DNA of 64,000 nucleotides from Strigops habroptila. Its lineage: Eukaryota; Chordata; Aves; Psittaciformes; Psittacidae. Under the pieces are notes generated by a model, which did no database searches, was not told where the DNA came from, and saw nothing but the letters and a program-made list of their open reading frames with translations. Both the position numbers and the translations under genes were made by a program. This document shows positions 24,013 through 35,315 of this stretch, piece after piece. The stretch's first letter is position 1; each line of letters opens with the position of its first letter. The DNA is taken from the NCBI RefSeq assembly GCF_004027225.2, contig NC_046358.1:4182720-4246719 (forward strand). Reading direction: 5' to 3'.

Positions 24013-26226
24013 CAGTATATTGAAAAGGAGAGAGGAGCAGAGGGAGAGAGTTCAGAAGGAGGCAAACAAGGGCCAGTGGAGCCCAGTCCAGCCCTGTCTG
24101 GAGAGCCAGGTCTGTGTGCAGTGTCCGCATGGATGTTTGTCCTCTATACCAGTTGTCACCATGTGAGATGTGCTTTGTAGTCAGCTCTCCCCACCCAAAC
24201 AGACATTTGTGCTGGTTTGCAGCAGGCTGGGTGGAAGGTGCAGTTGCACAGCAAAGTATCAGGCTATCAGATGGATGAACACATTATCTGGGCACCAAGG
24301 GGACTCAAAGGAGCTGGCCTGGCTTCCCCTGCACCCACATGTATTTGGGTGGAAAGAACTGACACCTTTCTAATGATTTCCTTTCGTGTTCCCCGAGCCA
24401 TGCACCCTCCGTACCTCCTGCCAAAGCCATGATGGACTTTTCATCCGATGAGACAGAATAATGAGGTAGGTCTTAAGTGGGTCTGAGGCTCCAAAAGCTT
24501 CAAGGAAATGCTGGAGGCACTGAAGCACTGTGCTTCCTTGGAAACACCTAATCCCCTTCAGATGAGAATCTTTAACCCATATGACCCTCAAGCCATGAAT
24601 CACCCACCAAAGGCCTGACCCTCGACGTGCTTTGCTGTCAGTTCAGTGGTGGGAGAAGGGCTTGCTTTATGGCTTTCACTCAGGCACACTCTGTGCTTAG
24701 GACTTCAGAGGGAGACCATTTATCAACTACTTTTTCTACCCCAACCTCTGTCTGTGACACCCTGAGCTCCTCACTGTGACAAGAAGGTGAATGTCAAGCT
24801 GTGGATGATGCTGGGTTGCCAAACACGGGGTGTTTCTAGCTCCCTCGGCTAGCTCTGGCAGATGGGAGGCTGTTGGCCAGAGCAAGCAGAGCTGCTCTTC
24901 CCACACCCACTGGGCTGCAATGCTATGTTAAGGCAGTAAGCGGGGTGCTTATGGCATATAAGGAGCATCTCCACCAGCATCTCAAGAAGACAGGATCGAG
25001 TGTCAAAGGCATACAGGAGTGTATGGTTTTGAGCTACTTGAGAAAGCAGTGCTGGACCACCAAGACTTCTCTTGCAGGTCTTGAGGGAGCATTTTGATGC
25101 CACTGAGGTACCAAGCACAGCCCTTGCTAGTTCTCTGTCTTAGAGTGGCACAGCTTTTCTTGATCTTCTTAGGCTGCTGGCATAGTTCTGCTTCCATCTG
25201 GTCTACTTCTAAGTCCATCTAAAATCCTTGTTTGCCTCATGCCATCTCAACTTGAATAGCTGGGAAATACAATGAGCAAACTTGATGTGGGAAAGGCACT
25301 TCTGAGACTTGTCTTGCAGAGCTGAAAACAACTGAGAGAGAATAAATATGTTCTCCCATCAGAACCTGGATTTTGGTTGCTTTTTCCTCTTTGGGTTATT
25401 TTAAAAGCAACTCTTCATTCAAATGAGTATCCACAGGCTATTGTGGAGATTCCTGATACATCCTGAGGAGCTTTGATCTTACAAACACAAGGAATCCAAT
25501 GAAAGGAGACTTCATGCAATGATATCTAGCCAAGGTTTGCAATCTAAAAAAAGAAAAGACATGATGCTCTTACCAGAACTGGCTTTTTGTTCATTGATGG
25601 TGGTGTTGTGAAAACACTGAATGCCTTTGGGATCTGTTTGGGTTCTCTGCTTTATCTACTGCTGAACATGCTTTTAAGAAGAAAAAGATCATGAAGACTT
25701 GTCTGCTGTGAGAGCCAGGTGGTTTTCCTGGCTCTAGCTGCAGGTTAGAGTTGACTTGGAGTTGCATCTTAAAAAGTGGTACTTCACAAAATTTAACTTC
25801 GTGTTCTGCAGTGGGTACATTTCAATTCAAGGACCATCATGTACACACACAGATCTTGTCTTCAGTATAGCTTCCCCAGGCCCAGTGGCAGAGAAGAATC
25901 AAAAGCAGACACTCCTATACCTGCAGTGCAAGACCATGGAGGACTCTGGTCACTTACCTGGCCAGGTGATAGCCCTCCATGAAGCCTAAGGCATGGGAGA
26001 TAACCAGAGGTGTAGAAAGCTACACCAGAGCTGTAGAGGATATGCTGCAAACATGCTCTATGCAGTGCTGTGCAGACATCTTATGATGTAGCAAGAGGTG
26101 GGACAGAGGAGGACAGCACTGAAAGAAACTAGGAGCAGGGTTTTCCTTCTTGTTTTGCTTTCTAATATAACCACTTTGCTGAGATCACAGGTTGGCCCTC
26201 TAACACAGATCCACGCTCAGCTGCAT
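24013..26226. other. Single-copy DNA, no gene seen
   Basis: No recognisable exon, RNA or repeat. Frames at 24,170-24,603 and 24,849-25,218 overlap on opposite strands and look like chance frames. Confidence 0.5.
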
Positions 26227-26283
26227 TATAGAATCATAGAATCGTAGAATAGTTAGAGTTGGAAAGCACCTTAAGATCATCTA
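26227..26283 (-). mobile_element. CR1 LINE terminal fragment, copy 14
   Basis: Read on +, 'atagaatcatagaatcgtag' followed by 'aatagttagagttggaaagc' and 'accttaagatcatcta'. Only the last 55 or so bases of CR1 are kept. It forms an inverted pair with copy 15, about 220 bases away. Confidence 0.87.
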
Positions 26284-26333
26284 CTCTTGCTACTTCATTC
26301 CTTAGTCACAACATCCACCACCAAGCACCTCGC

Positions 26334-26371
26334 CTGGCCTGGCCAAGCCAAGCCAAGCCAGGAGGCCAGGG
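26334..26371. repeat. (CCAAG)n block inside a small palindrome
   Basis: Three CCAAG units are flanked by cctggcctgg on one side and ccaggaggccagg on the other, which can pair with each other. It lies in the spacer of the inverted CR1 pair. Confidence 0.6.
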
Positions 26372-26435
26372 TCTTTGTCCCTTGTGTAGTCAAGGGATAG
26401 AGACAGGCTCCTCCAAAGGACAATCAGAGCATTTC

Positions 26436-26553
26436 ATTCAAGGCCAGGTTGGATGGAATCTTGGGTGACACGGACTAGTGTGAGGCGTCCCTGGTTGGAA
26501 CTAGATGATCTTAAGGTCCTTTCCAACCCTAACTATTCTATGATTCTATGATA
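26436..26553 (+). mobile_element. CR1 LINE 3' fragment, copy 15
   Basis: About 118 bases from 'attcaaggccaggttggatg' through 'gactagtgtgaggcgtccct' to 'aaccctaactattctatgat' and a final tail unit. A deletion has removed the usual 'gcccatggcaggg' between 'gtccct' and 'ggttggaac'. Its last 50 bases are nearly the reverse complement of copy 14. Confidence 0.92.
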
Positions 26554-28173
26554 AGTTTCAGCTCTGCTAAGACACCAGCTTCACTTCAAATCTGTCACCA
26601 GAAATCTCTTGGGTTTTTAACAAAACTGTCCACAGGACAGTGAATTCACTGAAGGCTTTTTTCCACCCCAAACACGTCTTAAACAGAAGATTCCAAAATC
26701 TCTGTAATGGTCAGGTCCCCTAGAAGCTGGGTGCTTTAGGCAAGAGACTTGCAAATTAAGTCCCTTGATTGTCCTTGCAATTTCAGAAGCTAAAGATGGG
26801 ATTTAAATAGCAGAGAAGATGAATTTTATAGACTGGGAACATGCACGTGCTGTATTTTGGAAGCATTTGCTATATTATGGGAGGTTTCCCACAGCACAGT
26901 AATAGTGCTTAATACCTGCTTTCTTTTGTGAGTCAGTTACCTTTGTGTTTAATTGTGTAGGTTAAACACTTGTATGCCTGAATTTTCCATTGAAAGTTTT
27001 ATTTTGAGCACCTTGAGACATGGATCCCATGCAGAGGTACTGCATGAGATGTCATCCTGCTGTCACACAGTGAGGGAATGGGTCTCATCACACTCGATGA
27101 GTTGGACCTGAACTGGCACTGGTGTGCTGGCTGGCTCCTAGCACTGGGGCAGAGCAGTCCTTTATTGTCTTTGGGAACCCACCAGCAGGCAGGCAACGAA
27201 TTATGCAGATAGAGAAGCTTTTAAAAACATGCTTCTAATTATTCAGGTGCCTGGTCAAAAGCCCCACACTTGTGGTTAAAATGACTTTTCTTGTGGCCCT
27301 CTCCCTTCCTCCTTCCTTTATTTTGATTTCTTAGTCTGTCTTTCGTGAGAAAGAGAACTGGCTGTTTAAACGTCATTAAAGCCAACTACTTTTCACAAGA
27401 CATACGCTTGCAGGCATAACCCCATTGCACCGGGGACAAATACATCCTGGTCCCAGAGCTGTCATCACAACCATATGCTTTGTACTGTGTCTCTGAATGG
27501 ATTTGTCCCAGAGTGAATACGGTAATGCTTTAAAGTAGTGTATTTGTTAAGAATTCTGTCAGGAGAGTAAATCAGAACAGGACAGTGTCATTTCTGCTGG
27601 GCGGGCAGGATCTAGAGCCTCATGAATGGCAGTTGTGGGGACTGAACATCATTCCACATCCCTGCCTTGATGGTGAGGAGTGTGGGACCAACTCATGGGA
27701 AGATGTTCCCAAACTAGCACCCACGAGCCCCATCAGGGCCATGAATCCAGATGTGCAAACTGAACTAAAGAGCTGAAATCTCACTAGTTGAGGGCAGAAC
27801 TGAGAGAAAAGCCAGGGGATCACTAGCATAATGTGTTTTCTAGAGAGATTGCTCAAGGCAGCCTTGCACCAAGTTAGTCATCCCTCGGAGGATGGTATCT
27901 ACTTCTTGTGAGCTTGTGTTGCTTCTGGGAGCTATGACAGCATAGGCACCCAAATATTTCATGTCTGGCAAAGCCAATCTGTGTTCAAACTTCACCACAT
28001 CATTTAAAGTTTGGGATGTGGCAGCTGGGCACATATGAGAAAGAAACAGCCACAAAGTCTGAACTCTCCCCAAGTTTGGGAGTACTCAGTTCCCTGCATT
28101 TGCTTCAGTTTCCTCTCTGGCTTCGGCTGGGAATGTTTGTGCCAGCAACCTAGAGAAGAAAATGAGGTCCATT
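26554..28173. other. Single-copy DNA, no gene seen
   Basis: No recognisable exon. The section 27,360-27,545 has an even base composition with several CpG dinucleotides, unlike its surroundings, but no motif strong enough to call. The - strand frame at 27,840-28,073 and the + frame at 28,011-28,235 overlap and are not supported. Confidence 0.5.
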
Positions 28174-28390
28174 GCACACAGATGCTTGGCCAGCTCTCAG
28201 TAATGAAACACGTCTTTATCGTCCACGATTTTTGATTTAAGGAAAGGGGCAAAACTGCCCACAGTTTGCAGAGAAAATAAAATGTATATAAAAAAAGAAG
28301 CAAGCCTCAATGCTTAGGTTGTGAAAAGCAGCTTCCTCGGGACAATAAAGACGTGTTTCATTATGGAAAGTGGCCGACCATCTGTGTGCG
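28174..28390. repeat. Long imperfect inverted repeat of unknown origin
   Basis: The left arm 28,174-28,224 and right arm 28,341-28,390 are reverse complements at about 86% (44 of 51 aligned positions by hand, one single-base gap). The core taatgaaacacgtctttat at 28,201-28,219 is perfectly repeated at 28,345-28,363 on the other strand. The spacer of 116 bases does not pair. It matches no CR1, LTR or DNA transposon end that I know. Confidence 0.88.
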
Positions 28391-28682
28391 TTTGACTCGT
28401 ATCCCTCAGATCTGGGAAGTAACAAGGCCAGTTTTACACTCACTTTGCTGACTGTAACTCTGCTGACGTGTCTGACTTTGTAAACAGTGCCAGCGCTTTC
28501 GGAGGGAAGACCACATGCCTCCTGCTCCTCTGGGCATGCTCTTCCCGTGGGGAGCCCTCCTGCTTCCCCTTCAGCAGGCAGAGATGCTGCCTGTCTCTAT
28601 GTCTTGCACTGAAGGGCTCTTTCCCATAGGACTGGCAGCCTGTAGCATGGCTGAAACGATCTCAGAGGAGCAACACTCATGC

Positions 28683-28849
28683 TGTTGTGGCTGCCCCATC
28701 CCTGGCAGTGTTCAAGGCCAGGCTGGACACAGGGGCTTGGAGCAACCTGCTCTAATGGAAGGTGCCGCTGCCCGTGGCAGGGGGTTGGAGTTGTACGAGC
28801 TTTAAGATCCCTTCCAACCCAAACCATTCCATGATTCCATGATTCTATG
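28683..28849 (+). mobile_element. CR1 LINE 3' fragment, copy 16
   Basis: About 165 bases from 'gttgtggctgccccatccct' through 'ggctggacacaggggcttgg' and 'ctctaatggaaggtgccgct' to three tail units 'attccatgattccatgattc'. The tail runs directly into a 31-base tandem duplication. Confidence 0.93.
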
Positions 28850-28899
28850 TTTAAAGGGCATAGTGTGTCATGATTCTATGTTTAAAGGGCATAGTGTGT
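28838..28899. repeat. 31-base tandem duplication including a CR1 tail unit
   Basis: The unit beginning 'catgattctatgtttaaagg' is present at 28,838-28,868 and, without a mismatch, at 28,869-28,899. It contains the last CR1 octamer plus about 20 bases of flanking DNA, so the duplication happened after the CR1 insertion. Confidence 0.92.
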
Positions 28900-31800
28900 C
28901 ATGCTACCTTGGGCCGTAGTTACTAGACAGACCACACTTTGTTGGTAAAATCCTGCAGTGGCCCCGCGCACACTGCTCTGCTCTTTGCTCTGTTCACGCT
29001 AATTTTCAAGCAGGGGAGAGTTGCTGGGTGGATGCTCCTGAAGCTGGGTGCTTCTTGTCTATATGCAGTATATAGTAATGGCAGTGAAGGCGCCTGTACT
29101 GCCCCTGATCCCCCAGCACTGCCCTGAAGCTGTCCAGTCATTCCCTAGCCCTTGCTTCTCCTCCTGACACTGCCCTCAAGGCAGGAGGCTTTTTGAGCTG
29201 TGGATGTTTCTGCCTGCACTCCTGTGTTGAGCTGCTAATGGTGAGGCATAGAGAAAAAAGGAGATCCAACACAGGCAAAGATGGTGCTACTCTCTCAGAG
29301 GTTGCTTTTTCATATGAGGGACTTGCTGGGGAGGACACTGTGGAAAGCCACTGCCGGCACCATGATCTCCAGCCAGTGCCATGGGTGGTTGTGCTGCCAC
29401 TTGAACCTTCCCCCCAACTAACACAGGCTACATCCACCTCTGGCAACCAGCCCTCGACCTGGCAGTTGTTAGCCAGGCAGGACTTGGGTGTGTTGGTGCA
29501 GAAATGAGCAGGGTGGTGCTAGAGGGGGCTGCTGTGGGAAGGGTGTTTTGTGTGTGAAGACAGATGGAGCAGAAGGTGAGATGTCATGGGGTTGGAGTCA
29601 GGTTCTTCATGACGTGGAAGGTTTCACCTCTCATATCGCACCTTTTGAAAGCCAAATCTTCATGCAGATATTTGCCTTTTACATTTTAAACCTATCCTTT
29701 TATGTCGCTAAATCACTGCGCGGTCTATGTGTACATCTATGTGTGATGCTTCCCATGGCTATCCAAGTACCAAGGCTGCCACTGAGCAGGAAAAAACTCC
29801 AATTTCAGGAGAGAAAGAGCTCTGGGAAGACTAACAGTTGATACCTTCCCAACATGATTGAAGATGTACCAAAATCTACTCAGGCTGCTCCAAAATCCAT
29901 CAAAGACAGCAGAAAGACTCCAGCTGTGACCACCAGCCCTTGGATCAGGTCCTAAATGAAGCCATGTGAACTATCTGCGGACAGAAGAAACACAGCTCTT
30001 AGCGCACGATGTGGCAAAGATATGGCATTTCCCAAACAGCAGGAAAACTGTTCTAAAAAGAAAAGAAGAGAAAAAAGAAAAGAAAAGAGAAGAAAAAGTG
30101 GCCAGAAGAGCACAACAGTGCAGGGGTGCTTCCTCCGTGTCTGTTCTGTATGGCTCAGCCAGGCTAATACAGTACCAGGAGCCTTCATTCCTAAACATGA
30201 CACAAGGAGCTGGAATTGGTGTTTACACAGTCATTTTAGAGAAGGAAGAGAGTTTAATTTCAGCAGCACCCCACCTGCACGTGTGCCTGGATATCATTAT
30301 TGCAGGTGCAGGTCATCACAAAAACACCAATCAAATAGTAAAAACATTAAGTTTCAGCTCAAGATCAAAAGAATGAACCAAACCCTCTACCCTGGCTCAG
30401 CCTGATGTGTCAGCCACATGCCTCAATACCTATTGCTTCAGGGTTATTCATTCCTCCAAGGCACATGTGTTTGGCTCTCTGGGAAAGCCGAGGAGCTTCT
30501 CCTCCTGTAAAATCGGTCGGCAGCAGCATTCCTGGGAGCAATGCAATGAAACCAAACTTGGGGATATTTCTGGATGGTGAGGTCTTGTAAAGGGCTATAG
30601 GCAAAAGCCCAAGGAGCAGCATAGCTCAGGTAACTGATACCAGTGAGCAGATGTCCATCTGTGCCTGCTGAGGGTTTGCATTACTCCTTTCGGGATGAGC
30701 TGCCTGGCCAGGGACAGGTGACAATGCAATGGGAGATATGGCAGCATGGCACTGATCAAAATCCTACCAAGGATGGGGTCACATGCCCATCATTCAGGTC
30801 ATTTTAAAGCTAGATTAGATAAGGAGTTGAAGATGACATGGCCTGGATCAGTCCAGCACTGGGTTCCCAGGGGAAAGCTTCAGATAGGGTTTAATAGCTT
30901 CCCCCCCTCCAGTTCTAATTTCCATTAAGTGGAAGCCTTTGTGCCTGCCAAAACCAGAATGCAAAGGCTCTTTGAAATGCTGGGCTAAACGCTCTTCTCG
31001 CTTGCACCACAAGAAGCATGGATTTAATTCCACAGCAATCACTGGAGCTCACCCAGGGCCTTTGCTGTTTGGGGCAGGAGCCTGCCTGATGTCCTCACTA
31101 TGTCCCCTGCTCTAGCCTTCCCACAGACTTCCAATGCACAGAGTAGCCACCCCATCACCCTGGGAAAGCTGGTCCCTGTCTCCATCGGGCTATAGTGCAA
31201 TGTGGCTTTCTTGGGGCTTTATTCTTTCTACACTAACTAGCTGCTGGCCACTGGAAGTGGTGTTTTAGAGTCACTAAATTGCAGCTGCTTGGCACAGCGT
31301 GTCCAGACAAGCAAGGAAAAAAGGAAAGGGAGCAAGAGATTTGTGCGCATAGAGTCCAGGTCAACAGTGGTTTATTAAGTCCCATTAACCATATGGTCGT
31401 GATTATAATAAAAGTCTGAGTTATGGCCAGTGACATGTGTAAACCACCCCCCCGCCCTCAAAACCTGATATATATATGATGGGTGTAGATTCAATGTGAA
31501 CACAGGCCTATATCACAGGGGTTTTTAACCCTTTCTGGTCCCCAGGGGAAAGGAAGAAAGACATGAACACAACCTGGCTATGTCTGATAACTCTCCAGCT
31601 CAGCAAAGCCTCTCATAAGATACTCCTGTTACTGTTCTCCTTTCCTTCAAGAGCTCACTGCAACTGGTTGGGTTGGGAGACCATTCTTATATCACTGGAC
31701 CCCAGTAATTGGGATACTTTTCCATGTACCATCAATGGGCACAGCTACAGCTCCCTCTCCACCTGCTTTGTGAAGAATCTGTTTGGCTCCTCCTCAGCTA

Positions 31801-32072
31801 GATGGGCGTAAATCAGAGCAGGATTTAGCCCTGCATATTTCTGAGCTGGTTTGTAATGGTCTATCTCTGGACTGAAACACCTGCAGGCTGGCCCTTTCAG
31901 GTGAGAAAATATTCTTGATGCTGTGAAGACATCACATTTCTTTGGTACCACTCATAGGAAGTGCTCACAGTACTCTGCTGGCACGTAACAATTTGACATG
32001 TGAGACGCAAAGGCTCTTCAGCTATTTCATGGGTCAAAAAGCTGAGGGAAAAAGAGGCACTGGCTAGCATAA
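28900..32072. other. Single-copy DNA, no gene seen
   Basis: Over 3 kb without CR1 or a recognised exon. The longest frames, at 29,488-29,841 and 29,956-30,405, include the A/G-rich tract and look non-coding. A short pyrimidine run (acccccccgccc) occurs near 31,446 and a (TA)n run near 31,470. Confidence 0.5.
30055..30098. repeat. (GAAAA)n-like purine tract
   Basis: About 44 bases of A and G only, with AAAAG/AAAGA units in irregular order. Long purine tracts may form triplex DNA. This one is too irregular for a CRISPR-like or satellite reading. Confidence 0.8.
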
Positions 32073-32213
32073 CCATCCCTGGAAGAGTTCCAGGCCAGAT
32101 TGGATGGGGCTTGGAGCAACCTGCTCTAGTGGAAGGTGTCCCTGCCCATGGCAGGGGGTTGGAACTGGGTGGTCTTTAAGGTCCCTTCCAAGCCAAACCA
32201 GTCTGTGATTCTA
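32073..32213 (+). mobile_element. CR1 LINE 3' fragment, copy 17
   Basis: About 140 bases: 'ccatccctggaagagttcca', 'ggggcttggagcaacctgct', 'ctagtggaaggtgtccctgc', 'ggaactgggtggtctttaag', then 'aagccaaaccagtctgtgat'. Single mutations in the terminal region (ccaagccaaaccagt) indicate age. Confidence 0.93.
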
Positions 32214-32929
32214 TATTATAAAAGATATTTCCATTTCCTGGCCCTGAGGAGAATCAAAATCCTCAAGGTTTGTGTACATCACCACTAAGAGAAGGAAAGA
32301 CTCCTCATTCCGTGTCGCTGGTACAGGGATAATCTGAAAAGCAGCAGAATTTGTGCCCTGTTCACTGCTAGGAGTGATGTTGGCAGCAGAGAACAGACAG
32401 GCACAGCAAGGCACAGGCTTTCAGAGCTGCCAGGGGAGCAGTGGCTGGGGTGACTGTAGAGGAACACCTGGAATTTGGGAACGATTATATCTGCATGCAG
32501 CAGTCATCAATGTGCAAACACTGCTGAGGACAATACCTGGGCCTGTTCTCCCCTTGGGCATCTCAGCAGCCTGCAAAGCAAACATCATGGCCAAGCAGTT
32601 CCCAATGTCATCATGCCTAAACCACGTATCCATCCATCCTCTCTCCCAACACGGCTGCACGTCCATCCTTGGCCCAAAGTCACGCAAAGCTCAGCTGGTA
32701 GCACTTACCTGAGCTCCCCACACAACCCCACAGGTCCCTCCCTTCACAGCTTTCTATATCTCCCTCCTGAGGAGTAATTTGCCTTGGGGACTCCAGTTCT
32801 GCTGGAGCAAAGCCCCCGGTCAGGAGCTCAACTTGCCTTTCCATCACTGGGAACTGGAGAGGTTCAGACAGCAAAGCTTAAGACATAAATAAAACTTGGA
32901 AAGTGCCGGACGTGCAAAGAAATGACCTA
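32214..32929. other. Single-copy DNA, no gene seen
   Basis: Frames at 32,353-32,874 overlap in several phases on both strands. No family resemblance or splice structure is convincing. Confidence 0.5.
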
Positions 32930-33320
32930 AAAGGTAAAAGTCAAAGATAAATAAGAACAGTCCGTGTAAACTGTGTGCTCATCTTAACAATAAACAGAGC
33001 GGCTGCCACGGAGGAACTTGAAAGGGCTCCACTCTGCAAAGATGAATGGTTTGCTGAGCCTGCTCCAGGCTCCGTTCGAGGGGCTTCGGCATGAGTAATT
33101 GGGTGTGAGAAGCTCTTGCTCACCAGGGCCGGAGCAGGCGAGCTCCAAGGAGGGGGGAACCTTGTGTAATGATCGCTGGGGTTATTTATTGTTTCGTTTG
33201 CTCATTAGCTTGGCATCACCTGAAGTCTCCAGCCGCAGCACGTGACGGCTTTGAACTGGCGCCCCGGGTGTCGCGGATGCTGTGACATGTAGTTTTGATG
33301 TGTGCCCCGTAGCTCCCGTA
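32930..33320. promoter_or_regulatory. Candidate distal regulatory block, locally CpG-enriched
   Basis: This section combines AT-rich homeobox/forkhead-like words (gagtaattgg, tcattagcttgg, ttatttattgttt) with CpG-containing words in an otherwise CpG-poor region, including an E-box in 'cagcacgtgacgg' near 33,239 and 'cgccccgggtgtcgcggatg'. No exon or repeat explains it. It lies about 18 kb upstream of the CpG-island promoter. Conservation was not testable here. Confidence 0.3.
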
Positions 33321-33843
33321 GGATTTCCGCTCTCCGCTCCACTCAGCCCAGCTGTCCGGCTGGGGATAAATCACCTTCCCCTTCCCAGAACAGCTTGGGG
33401 GTTTATTGGTATTATCTATCATTGTAGAGTCCTCATCTGGACGCGTGCAAGCTTACTGTCTCTCAACAGTGAGGGCAGGGTTTCAGTGTGCTGGGAGAGC
33501 TGAAACATGGGGAGATAAAGCCTCGTGGGTTTCCCCAGACTTGCTATTCATCACAGGCGGCGTGCCAAACTGGAGACAGGCTGTGGGATGTGAGATGTGG
33601 GATGTAGCACGGTCGGATCTTGCCTGCAGAGGGGCGAGCTCTGCAGCCAGCCTGCCTGTGCACCGCTCCCCAAGAGCACAGCAGGGTCAGCCCTGCTCTC
33701 CATAGCTCTTGGCTGAACTTGCACTCTGTTTATCCCCTCAGCAAGGGGGAATCTTCGTTTGCTGGCACTGCCTGGCCTTAGTGGTATTGGGAAGATGCAA
33801 TGTTAGAAGACAAGGGAGAAAAGAGGAACTTAAAGAGAAACTA

Positions 33844-33915
33844 CCATAGAATCAACCAGGTTGGAAAAGAACTTTAAGATCATCAAGTCCAGTCCAGGAA
33901 CACCAGCACCAGCCC
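33844..33915 (-). mobile_element. CR1-family 3' fragment, divergent subfamily, copy 18
   Basis: Read on +, 'catagaatcaaccaggttgg', 'aaaagaactttaagatcatc' and 'aagtccagtccagg' match the same CR1 type as copies 9 and 22. It fades out within about 70 bases. Confidence 0.8.
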
Positions 33916-34318
33916 AAAACAGCTGCACAAATGCAAGTCGACAGCTTGCAAATGTAACCTATAACAGAAGATTTTGTCCAACCCATTACGGACTCCAGCA
34001 GGCCATCTGCACAAAGGTAGCTTGACAGTATCAACATCTTGGTCCATTAGTCACCTTCGTTGCTTTATTTTGGTACCAATAGTTCCCTAATCTAAGGAAC
34101 GCCTGAGTTGCAAGTGATAGACAAGAGAACAGAGCCTTCTTTAAGGCACCCTGATGTCACTCATGAACATGACAGTGTGTCATGAGACTGCCATGATAAA
34201 ATACAAGCTCAGCAAAACTACACTGGCAGGAAGATGCCAAGAAAACTCCTCTGTGGCTTGAGAAAGGTGAGTAAGATCCCAAACTGCATTGCAGTAGCAT
34301 TTACACTGTCCATGTTCT

Positions 34319-34465
34319 TAGAATCACAGAATGGTTTGGTTTGGAAGGGACCTTAAAGCTCAACCACTTCCAGCCCCCTGCCACAGGCAGGGACACCTTC
34401 CACTAGACCAGGTTGCTCCAAGCCCTGTCCAGCCTGGCCTTGAACACTGCCAGGGATGGAGCAGA
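34319..34465 (-). mobile_element. CR1 LINE 3' fragment, copy 19
   Basis: About 147 bases read on + as 'tagaatcacagaatggtttg', 'gtttggaagggaccttaaag', 'gccacaggcagggacacctt', 'ctagaccaggttgctccaag', 'cttgaacactgccagggatg'. It is truncated just after 'gagcag'. Confidence 0.94.
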
Positions 34466-34679
34466 TCTGGTCTGCTTGAATTTCCCTCATTTTTTATGAA
34501 GTAGGTTTTGACCATGTTCTCTGTTAATGGCTTGCTAGAGCATACCTTGTAGTAAGCACTAGGAAAAGTAAGTACCAGCAGAAATGGGCATACCATCAAA
34601 CTTGTGTGTAGACAGATTGATTGCCCAACTTCCTATATCCTAACAATGAGTATGAAAAAATGGAATGAGAAGTTAGTGA

Positions 34680-35315
34680 TCAAGGAAAGATGGGAACTCC
34701 TCTCTTCCTCCTTTGAGTAAAACTAGACGATTTGCAAAAGCCAATGCAAACAACTAAAGGTTTCAACATGCAATAAAAAGCAGCAGGATTTGAGTTCTGC
34801 TGGGAGGAACCTCGAAAGTCTTCTGCTGAGAAATTAAATGTGCTTGGACATGTAAAACTGGACACCAGAGGCAAAAGCATTTTAGAGGCTCCCAGGTGTT
34901 GGGAGAGAGCTGATATCTTTAGCTTGTGTCCAACACAAGAGATCTGACACAGAGAACAGCAATAAGCAATTGGCTTGTCCATAAAGGCAGACACGATGTC
35001 GATGATGTGTTCAGGGTGATGGATGTGAGGGACATTAGAAGGCAAAAAGATGTTTTTAAAGCTGTGGACCCACTCGCAAGTATCAGGTGGGTTTTCCATG
35101 AGTGCCCACCCAGGAAGCATCACCCTACCTTCTCTAGAGATACTCAGAATTACAGTGCTCCCACTGAGCACCCACCCTGGCACAACCATCCTGCAGACGC
35201 CTCTGTAGTCTCTCCAGCAGTCTGCAAACTCTACATGATGCTCACACTTAGGCTTTTCCCTCAACCTCTCTCTGACTCCCTTTCCACCTTCCCATCCCAG
35301 CTCCGTGCAACACAA
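34680..35315 (-). other. Longest unrecognised open frame of the window (211 codons)
   Basis: On the - strand the frame runs from 35,315 to 34,680. Its central part (MENPPDTCEWVHSFKNIF, HHPEHIIDIVSAFMDKPIAY, CCSLCQISCVGHKLK) is diverse in composition and coding-like to the eye. However, a second frame of 145 codons overlaps it on + (34,926-35,363). My rough estimate, assuming about 4.5% stop codons, is that roughly 0.3 frames this long arise by chance in the window. No domain, start context or splice pair is convincing. It may be a decayed exon or retrocopy. Confidence 0.2.

Noticed and set aside
30055..30098. Repetitive purine tract considered as a CRISPR-like or satellite array
   Set aside because: Units are irregular, there are no spacers, and the genome is a vertebrate.
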